Below are positions 24,651-36,900 of a DNA stretch of 64,000 nucleotides, piece after piece. The translations under genes were made by a program, and so were the position numbers. Every line of letters begins with the position of its first letter. The first letter of the stretch is position 1. The notes under the pieces are model-generated. The model saw nothing but the letters and a program-made list of their open reading frames with translations, was not told where the DNA came from and searched no databases. This DNA comes from Epiperipatus broadwayi (Eukaryota; Onychophora; Udeonychophora; Euonychophora; Peripatidae). The DNA is taken from positions 64,001-128,000 of the forward strand of contig JAQFVV010000346.1 in assembly GCA_028023455.1 (NCBI GenBank), given 5' to 3'.

Positions 24651-25006
24651 AAATTAAAAAAAAGATTTATCCAATTTATTTTTTATTTATTTTAGATAAA
24701 TTTCATTATTTATGATTTTATTGTAAATAAAAAAAAAAGCATAAAGTTGAAAAAAAAAGAACAACGGCCCGGTAACATTATAATTCTGTTTGTTTACATA
24801 GAAATTATGCCCTCAAGCGGTTTCAACATGCTAAGAGAAAACAACCATTATTTATTTTTGGCTTTTGAGTTCTTACTAAATCAAACATTTATAAAATATT
24901 TTTTACATGTATTAAGTAATATATTGATTTTTTTAGGGGGGGGGGGGGACAGGGATAAATTCAGAGGAAAAATTAAGTCTTGAAATAGCTATTTTTATTT
25001 CCACAG

Positions 25007-25065
25007 TTTGAAAATGTCTTCTGAAGAAGAAGAAAAATTTCTGGATTATATATCTAATCTTAAAT
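25007..25065 (+). CDS. Candidate first coding exon, product unknown
   Basis: A textbook acceptor (TATTTTTATTTCCACAG, ending 25006) is followed by TTTGAAA and ATG at 25014-25016. It encodes MSSEEEEKFLDYISNLK before a strong donor GTAAGT at 25066. The 52 coding bases leave phase 1 at the donor. The purine-rich, acidic start differs sharply from the AT-rich surroundings. An acidic N-terminus followed by a short amphipathic segment is typical of cytosolic proteins, but I do not recognise the family. The acceptor implies a 5' untranslated exon upstream, perhaps on the other side of the transposon at 23668-24846. No following exon was identified with confidence. Confidence 0.55.
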
Positions 25066-25069
25066 GTAA

Positions 25070-26300
25070 GTATGTATTTAAATATTTTTTTTTTTAGAAA
25101 TTTATATATATATTATCTACTGAAATTTGAAATTTCAATGTGTGGTAAAATGTCAATTGTAAGTTGTTGTTTTTCTCTTGTTTGATTTTAATAGTAAATC
25201 TATTAACCAGGGGAGCATTGAAATATGTTGCTATGACAACAATAATATTGGAGCAAGAAATGTTTATTAGTAATATAAAAATTGTGAATTGACTATTTAT
25301 TGAAAAAAAATGTGTAAATAATAAAGTTTATGGTCTTGATAAAATTATTATTCTTTCATTATTATGGGTGCTTTGGTTACTGCATTCACAATAATAGATT
25401 ACAAATAATACACATCAGTATTTAACATCTTTGTTATTTTATTTGAATAATATTATATTGGAAAGGTATGTGTAAAAATATATATTTTCAGTATAATATG
25501 GGAGGAAGGTAATCTAAATTGTTTAGTTTATGTTGGAATGAAATAATATTGTATTTTTAAAATATATATATATTTTAGTATATGTAATAATTGTGAAATA
25601 TTTGTTTTTATTATTATTCTGTAATATGTTTTTATTTGTATAACGCTAGGTAGATTTGATCAAAGAGTTAATAAAGAGAGTTACATTGGTTTCTATTACT
25701 TCAATTGTGAAGATTATAAATAGAACTAAACTGTTTAAACTCTCTCTCTCTTTTGCATCTTGGTTTCAATAGGAGCAAACCTAAGTTTATTCATATAATT
25801 TTTATTTTATTTTAAAAATATTTGATCATTAATAATATAAGATGATGGAGTAAGAAAAATAATATTCATCCAGAAGGCTGACAGACCTATTGAAGAATTT
25901 GCAAGGAATGATAATTTATTTAAAGAATGAAAAGTAATTCATTGTGTTGAAAAATCATCTGAATATTTCTTTGCTAAAAATGAATATTAATTATTTTTTA
26001 AGGATAGCATATAAATGCTAACAACATAAAAATGTATACAAGGATTATTTTCACCTGCCAATATAATTTTATGGGATTGATGAATTATTTCCATACAGGA
26101 TATAAATTGGCTTATTTTACTTTGCATCATCATGGATGAAACTAGCATCTATTCACTTATAATATTTTATAAAGTAAGTATCTTCTAAGTGAAAGGATAA
26201 TTACATTGTATTGTCATTGATGTAAACTAGTATTTGTACACTTATATTGTCATATAAATCAAGTACCTGCTAAATGTATTTTATATTTGATAACTTAACA
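25070..26300. other. Stretch without a recognised gene (probable intron)
   Basis: AT-rich DNA downstream of the candidate exon. I see no domain, RNA gene or repeat structure beyond AT runs. Confidence 0.4.
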
Positions 26301-26409
26301 CAAGGCAAAACTCTCCATACAGTAGTGCCACCCTGTGCCAACCAGAGTAATCAATGGATGCCAGAAGGCTTGTGCATAAAATCCCTATCTAGTGCCTACT
26401 CATCCAATA

Positions 26410-26451
26410 TCCCCAGACTAGTTTCTGGCTTGAGGCCTTTGTCAGTGAGGA
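26410..26451 (-). ncRNA. Hammerhead remnant in left arm of B6 (G8 changed)
   Basis: Minus strand: TCCTCA / TGGGGA stem I, GAAA, ACTAGT stem III and UC are intact. The core reads CTGACAA in place of CTGACGA. Likely inactive. Confidence 0.5.
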
Positions 26452-26516
26452 GACTTGGATCTGAGAGGGTTGCATTAGATACTAAGATCTAAGTGCAGTG
26501 CTCTCAGATCCAAGGC

Positions 26517-26558
26517 TCTTCACTGACAAAGGCCACAAGCCAGAAACTAGTCTGGGGA
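26517..26558 (+). ncRNA. Hammerhead remnant in right arm of B6 (G8 changed)
   Basis: Plus strand: TCTTCA / TGGGGA stem I, CTGACAA core, GGC/GCC stem II, GAAA, ACTAGT, UC. It shares the G8 lesion with the left arm, implying that one arm was copied from the other. Confidence 0.5.
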
Positions 26559-26720
26559 TATTGGATGAGTAGGCACTAGATAGGGATTTTATGCACAAGC
26601 CTTCTGGCATCCATTGATTACTCTGGTTGTTACAGGGTGGCACTACTGTATGGAGAGTTTTGCCTTGTTTAATAACAATTATGTGCTAGTATAAGAGATG
26701 GTGATATGTGATATTTCTTC

Positions 26721-29480
26721 CTTCTCTGAAATAATAAAATATTGTCAAGGTGTTTAGTCTGGAATAGACATTGGAACTGTGGTATTATTTGGAAGTGTCA
26801 TATTCGATGACAAGTAATTAGGTCATTTGCTAATATGTATTATTATTATTATTTAGATATATATAATTATAGCATTTATTGATATAAACAGTATTATATT
26901 TTAAATTAAGTAGATGCATAGAATGTAAGAGAGTTATGTTTTTTAATTTTAAATTTATATTTCATAGCTTAACAATCATACTTTTAATTTAAAAGTATTA
27001 TCTCTTTACTTGTGGATTGTAAATTAATCTTGAATATATAACTTATAAATATTTTTTTTATAAAGTTTATGAATGTCATTGATTCTTATATTTTGAAAAG
27101 TATACGTGTATTACAACATGTTTTGTGTTACATAAACATATTTAGATTAAGCATTTTTATAAGTGAAGTTTGATGTGCAACAACCTATTTAATAAAAAAA
27201 TTAATTACAATTGAGAACATATTGTATAATACATAATTGGATCATATACATATCTTAAATGTTTATGGTTTATTTGTCATCTTTTCTTTTTTTTGTTATT
27301 TAATTTATATTCGTGTGTTAATAAATTTTGAATTAATTTAAAACAAAACAAAACTCTCCATACGATTATTTGCTAGTATAGAGATGGTGATCATGTGATG
27401 TAATTTAAACAAGTAAATTTGCTTTGTTGTCATTCAATTTTACAATGCAAATTTGTTGGTTAATAGTATTTTGACAACATGCTATTCACAGATTGATTTA
27501 TACCATGTAATTCATTATAAGTAGTTGTAAAACAGTTCGGAAGTTAAACCACAGGATTGATAAGTGGTTACAGTTACATATTTTCTTTGCAGTGAATTTA
27601 ATATTTTATTATCTGACCAGATGTAGATTTTTATATAATAATAAAATAAATTGATTGGCATTCTTAAATATTTAATTAGTAATTAAAAGATTATTATAAC
27701 TATTTTGTTATTTATAAATAGATAGAAATTATATCTGAATTGATTCGATAATTGATAAAGGTACAAATTATTATTGATTGGGTGAACATTACTTTAAGTT
27801 GGTATCTAATCATAAAGATTGCGATCTTGTTTAGTTATAGAATTGGATAATAATATATTTTATTCTGTTACAAATTTAAGTGATTTACTTTAATTATATT
27901 TAAAGTTTGTTAGTGTGGTTTGTAAATTTAGTTTAAATACTAAGTTTTAATCTTAACATTTGACCATAATAAAGCTTTAATAATATTTCACATATTATGA
28001 TAATCCTAATTTCAGATTTAGTCCTTTATCTTTATAAGATTGAAAAATGATTGTTATGATTTGCTAATTGTACAATTATATTTATTTAAAATTTACAAAT
28101 ATATACGCACAATCCACGCAGTTATAATATATAAATTCATGAATAATTCTATCATGAATTTTAATAGATTGATCAATTTAAATCTGAAACTAATTAATTT
28201 TAATACGCATTTATGAAATAAGTTATTCTTTATGGAAATTAGCGTGGATTGAACGTATAAAGCCCCATTGCATCGGAAATTTAAGGTTAGTACTAGGGTT
28301 TGAAATGGGCTTATGGCTAGATGTCATGAAGCTAGGATCGAACTCAGATCCGACTGCTTCAATATGCCCATTAAAGATAGATTAACTTGCCTAAATTTAT
28401 AATTCATAAAACCTTTGTATTATTATTACATATTCTATCTTATTGTAATTGATTTATTTAATAAGGGTATATTGATATTAATGAGGCAATATGACTGACT
28501 TTGCATTACTTTTATTTTATTTAGTTATAATTAGAAATCAATTATTGAATTATACTTTATTTAAAAATCATTGGTATTTTAAGTTTGTACATTGTGCTAA
28601 AATCTTTCTTTCTTATTTTTATAACTCTAATTTTTAAATTTGTAGGAGATATTAAAGTTATTATTTTATCCATTCATGAATGATTTTGTTTAAATATAAA
28701 TATTTAACTTTTAAGTTTGTATTATTATCTCTCTCATTCTTTGTCATTATTTTAATTCTATTATAAGTGGTTTATCTAATAAACACATATTGTTATTTAT
28801 AAGATAGTGATATTTAGTTTTATTGCTTTAGCTCTAATTTATTGCAAATAATGCTCATGTTTTTAGGATAACTTGGAATAATAATTTTATTTATTTTCAA
28901 TCTTTTATAAATGCTGTTCAAATCTCTTGGATTATAGTAAGAATTATTATCATTGCCTTATTTTGATATAAATGATGTCGAAATATGTGGTTTGATAAAA
29001 TGTTGAATTAAATGTTAGATTGTTATTTATTGGTTCGTGTTCACTTTAGCTAGGTTATTATTTTCATTTTGTTACAAGTGATGCTACAATTTTAGGGCAT
29101 TGGTTCATGTTTATTCTGTTATAAATGGCATTCAACTTTAAGGCATTATTAACCAGGATCATTCTTCCATTATTCTATCACAATATATTGTAGCGGTATA
29201 AATGGGACCATTAGTGTTGATTGCCCAAGAGATAGAGACTCTATTTTGTTAAAATCAAATTTGGATAATAAAAGAAAATTAGTACACATAAAATGAAATA
29301 AATTTTATATGCTTGTAGTTCTAAATCCCTAAATTATACCAATACATTTCATAATAAATCAATTAATAAGAAATGCTAGCTCTTATGGAAGTAATATAAA
29401 TCTGGAATAATAATCTAAATACTAACTTATTCATATATATGTGAGCTAGTAATATTTAAATTATGTACTAGTTAAAGTTT
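26721..29480. other. Stretch without a recognised gene
   Basis: AT-rich DNA. A family B minimal copy is at about 27350-27402 (AAAACTCTCCATACG joined to GCTAGTATAGAGATGGTGATCATGTGATG, with TAATTTAAA on both sides). A tRNA-like B-box patch, GAGTTCGATCC on the minus strand at about 28334-28344, may be a SINE fragment. Nothing else is supported. Confidence 0.45.
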
Positions 29481-29499
29481 ATTGATCTGTATATGTGTC

Positions 29500-29663
29500 T
29501 TAATTCTTTCCTTCCTCTTTCTTCCTCCTTTCTTCTCTACCTCTCTCCTTTTCTTCTCCTCTCCTTCTTTTCCCCTTACCCCTTCTCTTCTTCTTTCCCC
29601 CTATTCTCCTTTTCTCCCTCTCTACCTCTATCTCCTTCCCTCTCCCCCTCTCCCTTCCTGAAT
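29500..29663 (+). repeat. Homopyrimidine tract, about 165 bp
   Basis: This stretch is almost pure C and T on the plus strand, with a handful of A interruptions. Long polypurine-polypyrimidine tracts can form triplex (H-DNA) and stall polymerases. Both strands contain open frames here (Ser/Pro/Leu-rich and Glu/Arg/Lys-rich); these are composition artefacts. Confidence 0.8.
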
Positions 29664-29689
29664 AGTTGTTACATTTTTCCATTCATGAA

Positions 29690-32350
29690 TATAAGATTTT
29701 TTCTCCTTAACATATTGTCTTTATCAACAGACATAATTGGGTGGTATTAAAAGTTGTATTAAAAAAAAACTTTATTTCAAGTCAAATCCAAAGTTACTTG
29801 CTTTCACTAAATAGATATGTTGTTAAGAAGAATTATGAAAAGTATTACTTTGAAATATTAAAAATAATACATAAAAAAATTGTCACCATGAATCTAGATT
29901 TTAATATCATTTGTCTTTTTTTAGCTATTATTTTTTTTTTAAAACGCTTCTTCTGATGGGAGCCCATTTACCATAGCTCATACTTTCCACCCAGGTAATT
30001 TAAATTCAATATTTTTTGCTTTGATTTAATATTAAATTTGAAAATCATTACTTTTAGCTTAAAATTATTTCTATAATTATTCAATATTGATCATATTTTG
30101 AAAATAGTTAAAACAATAAGGCGTATCAATTCTCATATATAAATTATAATTATTAATAACTGTCAATGCAGTTTTTTTTAATAAAAGGCAATGTTATTTC
30201 TTTTGAAATCTTTACAGCAAATGTGTTTTTTAATATAAATTTGCTCTCTATATTTTTTTTATGTGAATTAAAATAGCAATGAGTGAATTATTGTCATTTA
30301 AAGTTTGTTGATTAATCTGTACAGTAGATATAGATTTAACAGTTTTTGAAAAAGTTATTAGCATAAGTTTAGTTTACAATGGAGATTTATTTTTTGAATA
30401 TAGTTTTATAATATCAAATTACTGTATCTATTAATATTTGGCTAAATCGCATGTTATTATTAAATTAGTAATAATTGAAAGGTTGCTAGTCTTTCACATG
30501 TGCCTACTGTTGTTTCTCAGACAGCCAATCAGATATTAAACAGCGGTCTTAAGAGCGATCAGGCCTTGACACATGACAGACATTTTGATAAGAAAAGGAT
30601 GATATCACCCTTCTCTTTACTTAACTTTATATATATGTAAGCCAGTTTTCAGCATCTTGGCCTGAAAGCTTGAAGATATAAACATATTCATTTATTACTC
30701 ACTGAGTTTTTAATTTACGATATTACAGCGCGAAATCTTAGATTTACTACACCGCAATTTTCTAGATGTTAATATAAGTTATCAGCAACGTATGTAAATA
30801 ATACCATATTTTTCACTTATTAGTTAAAAGAAATTCAGATTTTTTTATTTTAAGTTAAATAATCAATTTTTTTTTAAAAAAAAAAAAGATAAAATCTAAA
30901 GTTTTTACAAATATAACTTTGTTATACTTAATATTTGTAATTTTTAAAACGTATTTAATGAGTCTCATATCATTTAGCTTTTACCAGCTTTTGATTTATA
31001 TGAACATGGAAAATTCAAATTTCATTAACTATATGATTCATGTTTGGCAAATATATAGCTAAAATAATAGAATTGAAGAATAAAAATATGGGTAAATCTA
31101 TAGTAAAATACATAATCGAATGGATTTATTACTCAGGAATTCATAATTAATGTGATTGGCAGACGTATCAGAATTGAAATCAACCAGAAGATTTTATACT
31201 TCAAAGCCTGACTTCTAACACTGTACTAATCCATCTCCTGGTTAAAATCTTTACTCATTCTTTTATATTTTATGAATAATTGTAACTATGTAAAAAAAAT
31301 CAATATGCTAAATATATATATATGTTGAAATGAATGCCTTCACAGGTAAAACATGTTCTATAAAATATGTTTTCAGGAATAACCGTATTTAATAAAATAA
31401 ATATAATGGTGTTTCAACAAGATAACACCATCAATTGGATGAAAAAATAATAATAATATATATATAACCCAAAGAACATAATTTATTTTTTAATGTATTA
31501 GCACAGTAATATAACATTTGATTAAAACTTGTATCATTTACAGTTATACATATCATGATTAGGGGAATATGTTATTGATATAAAAAATTTATTTAGCAGA
31601 CTCAAAAGTTAAAGGTTACATGATTCACACTGAAGAATTAATAGCTAATTCAAAGACTAAAGATTTTTGACTTGTCAATCATCATATAACTTCATGTGCA
31701 ATTAAGAACATGATTATTTAGTATATTAGCTGAGGAAAGTAAAAAAAAAAAACCAACTAGTTTTTCATTTGAATGAAAAATTATGTTCATGCTAAAACTT
31801 AGGTATCTAAATATCTGTCACTTGATTCTTTGAGCAAGTAACTGATAGTACGGTTTAAATGTTTTATCAATAGAATCTTAAAAAATGTCATTTTTTGTAT
31901 TGTTATTTTACATAATAGCATCATAAATTTGAAGGGTAATCAGCCATCCTCAACCTGTAGCAATTGACCATCAGTTAACAGATATGGACATCATTTATCT
32001 CTCTTTCTGCCATGAGAAAAAAAAAAAATTGTTTCTTATTAGTAATTACATGGGATTGATTTTTTTTCTTTATTGTTGTACTAATAACATTAGCTGTTAG
32101 TTTTTTAATTTCACAGAATGAAACAACCACATGTGAAAGACCCTACCTTTATTATTTACTAATGTTAGTTATCAATATTCTGTCATAACTGTGACAATGA
32201 ATTAATATAAACAGATGCATAAAATACATTTATAAGATGGAATCTGATCTACCCCATTATTTGAAGGTAAGGTGAAGTGTGACGTGATTGTCATAAGGAT
32301 TTGAAAAACTTGTAGTTGTTTTTAATCTATTTTATATCAAACTAATTTAA
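29690..32350. other. Stretch without a recognised gene
   Basis: AT-rich DNA. A less AT-rich patch at about 30480-30790 contains CCAATCAG (about 30522) and a TATATATAT run about 110 bp downstream, so it could be an old LTR or promoter-like element; no second copy was seen here. A poly-A/T palindromic run lies near 30870-30890. Confidence 0.4.
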
Positions 32351-32354
32351 ACAT

Positions 32355-33450
32355 CCATAATGACATCTTCAAGCAACAAACGAAAAATGTCTGATGTAAA
32401 TAGAATTTTTCAAGATAACTGAGGAGAGGAATATTTGTTGTGTTAAATAATAAGGGTTTAGCAATGCGTTTGATTCGTCGAGAAAGTTATCACTTTAAAA
32501 AAATATAATATTGATTGTCATTATATCATGAAAGATAAATTGTTTAATGACACTTTTGTTCTTGGGTCTTTAATAAAAAATGAACAATTATTTTTCTTCA
32601 AGAAGTCATTGCAGCAACAACCATTGTCATATGTTCGATGGCAATCTAATTTGAAACCATTTACTGTGCTGAAATTGTGAATGTTTTTTTATAAATGCTT
32701 CCATTATATTATTTGATAAATTTAATAATAAAAATCAAATAGTATTACAAATTAAGAAATTACAACCTTGGATTCCATCTGCATTTGGTGCATTGAAGAT
32801 ATTGAAAAACATTATTCTGGTAACATAGAAAATTGGAAACACTGAAAATATTTTAGTTTGGCTGTTGATTCTAGCACTGACGTTTCAGTAACATCATAAT
32901 GTGCCATTTTTGTCAGATATTGTACTGAACAGAATTCAATTCATAAAGATTTTTTGAAATTTTTTCCTGTGAAGGATGAAACTAGAAGTAGTGATTTTTT
33001 GATGATATTAGTATTCTTCTGACGAATAATGTTGAAATAAAAAAATTGGTTTCCATATGCACTGATGAATGTCCTTCAATGATTGGATCTGAAAAGGGAT
33101 TTGTTTTCCTATTAAAAATAAATTGAATTTAACAAATCTCTTATCGTTTCACTGTTTAATTCACCAAGAAAACTTGAAGCACATGTATCCATGAAAGTTG
33201 TGATGAAAACCATCATAAACGTTGTGAATTATATTCATGCCTGAAAATTGAACTGCAGAAAATTTAAAAATCTTTTGGAAAAAAATAAATAGAATTATGG
33301 TGATATACTTTTGCATACTTTGGTGTGATGCCTAAACAGTGATAAAGTTTTGGATCACTTTTTTTCATTATGGCATGAAATTATTTCATTCTTACAAAAA
33401 AACAAAGTTTATAATGAGCTTAACAATGATAGACAATGATGTCTTTTAAC
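32355..33450 (+). pseudogene. Decayed hAT-superfamily transposase (GTF2IRD2/ZBED-like)
   Basis: Plus-strand reading across frames gives, in order, NKRKMSDVNRIFQDN and a BED-finger-like remnant (KKYNIDCHY). Then come VRWQSNLKPF, FSLAVDSSTDVS (about 32854-32890, the first catalytic Asp region of hAT transposases) and FPVKDETRSSDF. Last are ENLEAHVSMKVVMKTIINVVNYIHA and KVLDHFFSLWHEIISFLQKNK near 33340-33400. The order matches the hAT-derived proteins related to GTF2IRD2 and FAM200. At least eight stops or frame changes make it dead. It could have been an autonomous hAT element or a domesticated relative's retrocopy. Ends were not found. Confidence 0.72.
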
Positions 33451-33712
33451 TTTTTTATTCAACATCACAGAAAAACTTTGTGATGATATAAGTTTACTAT
33501 GTATATTGATTTCTATGGAGTCATTCAGTATATAAGAAAGATTATTGCAACTTTTTCATAGACTAGTTTACATTTCATATTGCTTACATTATATCTAGCA
33601 GTTGAATCAAATTTGGGAATGATTATCATTATTATAATGTTTAACTCAGTTAACTGTAATGTATATTCTCTTATTCTTCTCTTTCACTTTCTTTGCATAT
33701 CTTCATATTATC

Positions 33713-33979
33713 ATATATATATTTCTTATAACACTTCTTTCATATACACATCAATTGAAACAAATTTTCTTAACCTTCTTTATTTTCCTTACAGTTTCGA
33801 CTGTCCAGCAGTCTTCATCAGAACTGTAATCTTCTTCACTGTTTTAAAACAGTGAAGAAGATTAGAGCTCTGATGAAGACTGCTGGACAGTCGAAACTGT
33901 AAGGAAAATAAAGAAGGTTAAGAAAATTTGTTTGCATTGATGTGTATATGAAAGAAGTGTTATAAGAAATATATATATT
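33713..33979. repeat. 267-bp near-perfect palindrome, family C-like
   Basis: The arms meet at GTTTT|AAAAC (33845/33846) and pair for about 133 bp each with very few mismatches. Each arm carries CTGATGA, a GACTG/CAGTC stem, and GAAAC (plus strand from 33870, minus strand from 33821), resembling half a hammerhead. The downstream cleavage site and stem I partner are not evident. Open frames on both strands (ending FDCPAVFIR...) are the same sequence read from each arm. Confidence 0.8.
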
Positions 33980-36900
33980 GTATCGATCCGGAGAAAGTAT
34001 ATAAAAACTACGGGGCGCCATCTAGGCATTTAACCTAGAAAAATTTATAAAGTAGGCAGATACGTAAGTCAAAAAAAAAAAATTATTATTTTTTTTTAAA
34101 TTTTGAATATTTTGGTTCGTCGTTAGCCCATGTCACTAGCTCATTGGAATAGCAGAGATTAAATAATATAATATCTTATCTAATTATATTTCAATATTAA
34201 AAAAATAAATAAAATAAGCCACTGCCAGTAATTAGCATACAAACATTTATTTATGCACATATATATAAGATTTGAAATTATTTTAGTATTAGTTTACACT
34301 TTTACATTTAACATTATTTTTAACTTTGATTTTTGACTTTAATTTACATTTCATTACTATTAGATTCTAATTTTATATTTTTATTAAGTTCGCACAGATA
34401 AATTTATGAAAGCTTGTTTATCACGTTGAATATAGACCGTTACATAGATTTCCTCAAAAACATTTCAAAGTAAACATAACGATCAAAATACAAAATTATT
34501 GATTACTGACAATTCGGAGGGAAATTTTAGTAACCCAATAGTATTCATCATAAGATACTTGCATTGTCACCAATAACTTAAAAGACATCCGAATAAATAC
34601 ATTTTAGATACTCACCATAAGGTATCATTATCGGATGTCTATATATTTTGATCAAATATGAAAACGCAAAACATAGTTAACCGATAAACAATCCATGCAA
34701 GCGTCTATAAACAACTTAAGTTTAATACATTTTTATTTAGAATCGAGTATGAATAGACCACATAAATTTGCTTTTGAAAATAAACATTCTATCCCTATTT
34801 AACCTTAGGTTAAAATTCATAGTCAAACCGGCATCAATTCATCTGATATATCGATGTATTCAATGTAATAAAATACGGCAGCACAAAAAGTTAAGAGAAG
34901 AAATTGCTTCTCATGAGATAGGAATATTACATCTATCTGCAAAGAAGAGCAATAAAACAAAAAACTCCATAGAAAGGAACTGCGGTATCCGACTTATAAT
35001 TCCTTCCATACAAACGGAAGTGTGCGGCGTATGAGCGATTCTGCCCATAGCGAATCAATATTACATCTACTAATCACACCAATATATCCAATCCATTGAC
35101 CCAATCTAACCACGAAACAAATAACCCAAGATTACCCTCCCTAATATAACTTTACAAATCTATACAGCCATTCACCCCGACTTAAGTTTAACATTTATAT
35201 AATTTAACTTAACGGAAAACAGAAATCATAATAAAACTTAAAGAACAAAAAGTAAATAAATAAATGGAAATGATTTTAAATATATATATATAAAAAAAAA
35301 TACATCAAATAACATTATTAATAAATTAAATTGGTCAGATAGGATAAGATTGCAATCATTTAACTCTGGAAAGTTTAATTTAATGTTCATTTTTTATAAA
35401 GTTCTTACGGTTTAAAATGTTCATCTTTTACAGTTGCTTGCCATGAACGTGAATTCCCACGCCGTCCTAAAATTGGTATTCTGTTGGCCGATTTATTTAT
35501 CCGTCCGGAGGTTTTTTTAGTGTAGTTGGTCCTCAATGTAGAAACGATGGCTCATTTTTCTTCCTTTCTTAGCAGAACTGAAGGGATTGAAGCTGTGCGT
35601 CTTTTTCAATCCCCTCAGCACTAACACCTAGCTGTTACATCGTAATAATCATCAATAACTAGTCACTGATTAATAATTTCCAAATTTTCCTTTTATATTA
35701 ATGTGAAGGATTGAATTTACATTACGTCATCGATGCGATGGTCCTTTCGCTGCGGTCCGATTCCATAGGGATTTCTTATTTGCTAACAGTTTCTATTGTT
35801 TTCTTATCTGACCGGTGTTTTTACATTTAAATGCTGAAGGCTGGTTTACATTTAACTAATTAACAATCATTTCCATTTCTGATTAATTAACCTGTTTTCC
35901 AAATCAAAAATATATTTAAAGATAAATTTAAAGATATAATTTCATCTCCAAATCTTTTTAAAATCCAGTTTTAAAATACTTTTTCTTTAATAAAGTTTTA
36001 TTTTAATAATTTTTCATTATCTGTGCGATTTAATTAATATATAAGAGTTTAAGATGATATTTAATTTCAATTTTTAATTCTTAAAGAAAATTTTTAAATG
36101 CGAACTTTTTAATTTACTTTCATGTTTAATAAATTAAAAAAAAAAAAAACACAATGTAACGAACGTCTATGCTCATTACAATATATATTAACTGTAATGT
36201 ATATAAAAATCTATTTGGAGTTTTTATTAAAATTTCTATCATTTTGTAATATGATAGATATTAAGGAACTAAAACAATGAAATACTTTCTTACACAATCA
36301 ATTACATACAAAAATTGGTTTAAAAAATGATCCTTATTAGATAATTGAATAATAATAAAAATGAAGTCATCAGTCAAAAAGCTTAAACTCTTTTCAATAT
36401 TATAATATTATTTTAGTTTTAGTGTGATTCTTTGTATATTTAATATACTTATGGTAGTGGAAAATTGAAGAAACAATATGGTTGCATATTTAGTCATTAT
36501 TTAACAAATAATGGTAAATATAAAATGTATTATTCAAATTTAATTATTATATATATATATATGTACTAAGAGCTTTTTATTGTCCTAATCTGGAGTTAAA
36601 AGCCAGACTAAGATTTGAAATTTTTTAAGATTTTAATCATGTTTAGAATTGACTACCATCTCTTATGCTTGTGTATAACTGTTGTTAAAACAGGCAAAAC
36701 TCACTATATATATTGCCACACACAACAAGCTAGAGTAATCAATGGATGCCAGAAGGCTTGTGCATAAAATCCCCATCTAGTGCCTACTCATCCAATATCC
36801 CCAGACTAGTTTCTGGCTTATGGCCTTCATAGTTTTGTAGTTAAATGGAGATAAAAGGTGTTTGCTGGAGGGTTGCATTAAATCCTAAGATCTAGATGCA

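Larger units (their letters stand above)
23668..24846. mobile_element. Non-autonomous DNA transposon with 49-bp TIRs and 8-bp target duplication
   Basis: The ends read GGTTGTTTTATCTTAGCATG and, in reverse complement, GGTTGTTTTCTCTTAGCATG. They match for about 49 bp with only three differences (23668-23716 and 24799-24846). ATTATTTA lies immediately outside both ends (23660-23667, 24847-24854). An 8-bp duplication fits hAT, P or Merlin superfamilies; GG termini lean towards Merlin, but this is unproven. No transposase is encoded, so it would depend on another copy. Inside are a GC-richer repeat block (about 23740-24140) and an AT-rich tandem block (about 24410-24650). Open frames here are incidental. 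Confidence 0.85.
26303..26720 (-). mobile_element. Family B full hairpin element (B6)
   Basis: Arms of about 165 bp (about 26303-26470 and 26495-26662) are reverse complements around a GGATCTGAGAG...CTCTCAGATCC loop. The tail (AATAACAATTATGTGCTAGTATAAGAG...GGTGATATGTGAT) is on the right. Each arm holds a hammerhead-like sequence facing outward, both with the same core change. The 219-base open frame here is arm sequence and not a gene. No target-site duplication was confirmed. Confidence 0.75.

Noticed and set aside
26274-26492. 72-codon frame and the matching minus frame at 57775-58017 as a conserved small protein
   Set aside because: Both are family B arm sequence; similarity reflects repeat identity, and frames break in other copies.
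29500-29750. Open frames on both strands over the pyrimidine tract as proteins
   Set aside because: The products are simple Ser/Pro/Leu and Glu/Arg/Lys runs dictated by base composition, with no initiation or splice support.
33580-34021. Two similar proteins encoded on opposite strands (ending FDCPAVFIR...)
   Set aside because: They are the two arms of one palindrome read outwards, so their similarity is structural and not evidence for genes.
34768-35034. Zinc-finger protein (YRCIQCNKIRQHKK...)
   Set aside because: Cysteine and histidine spacing fits no finger I can name, and there is no splice or conservation support.
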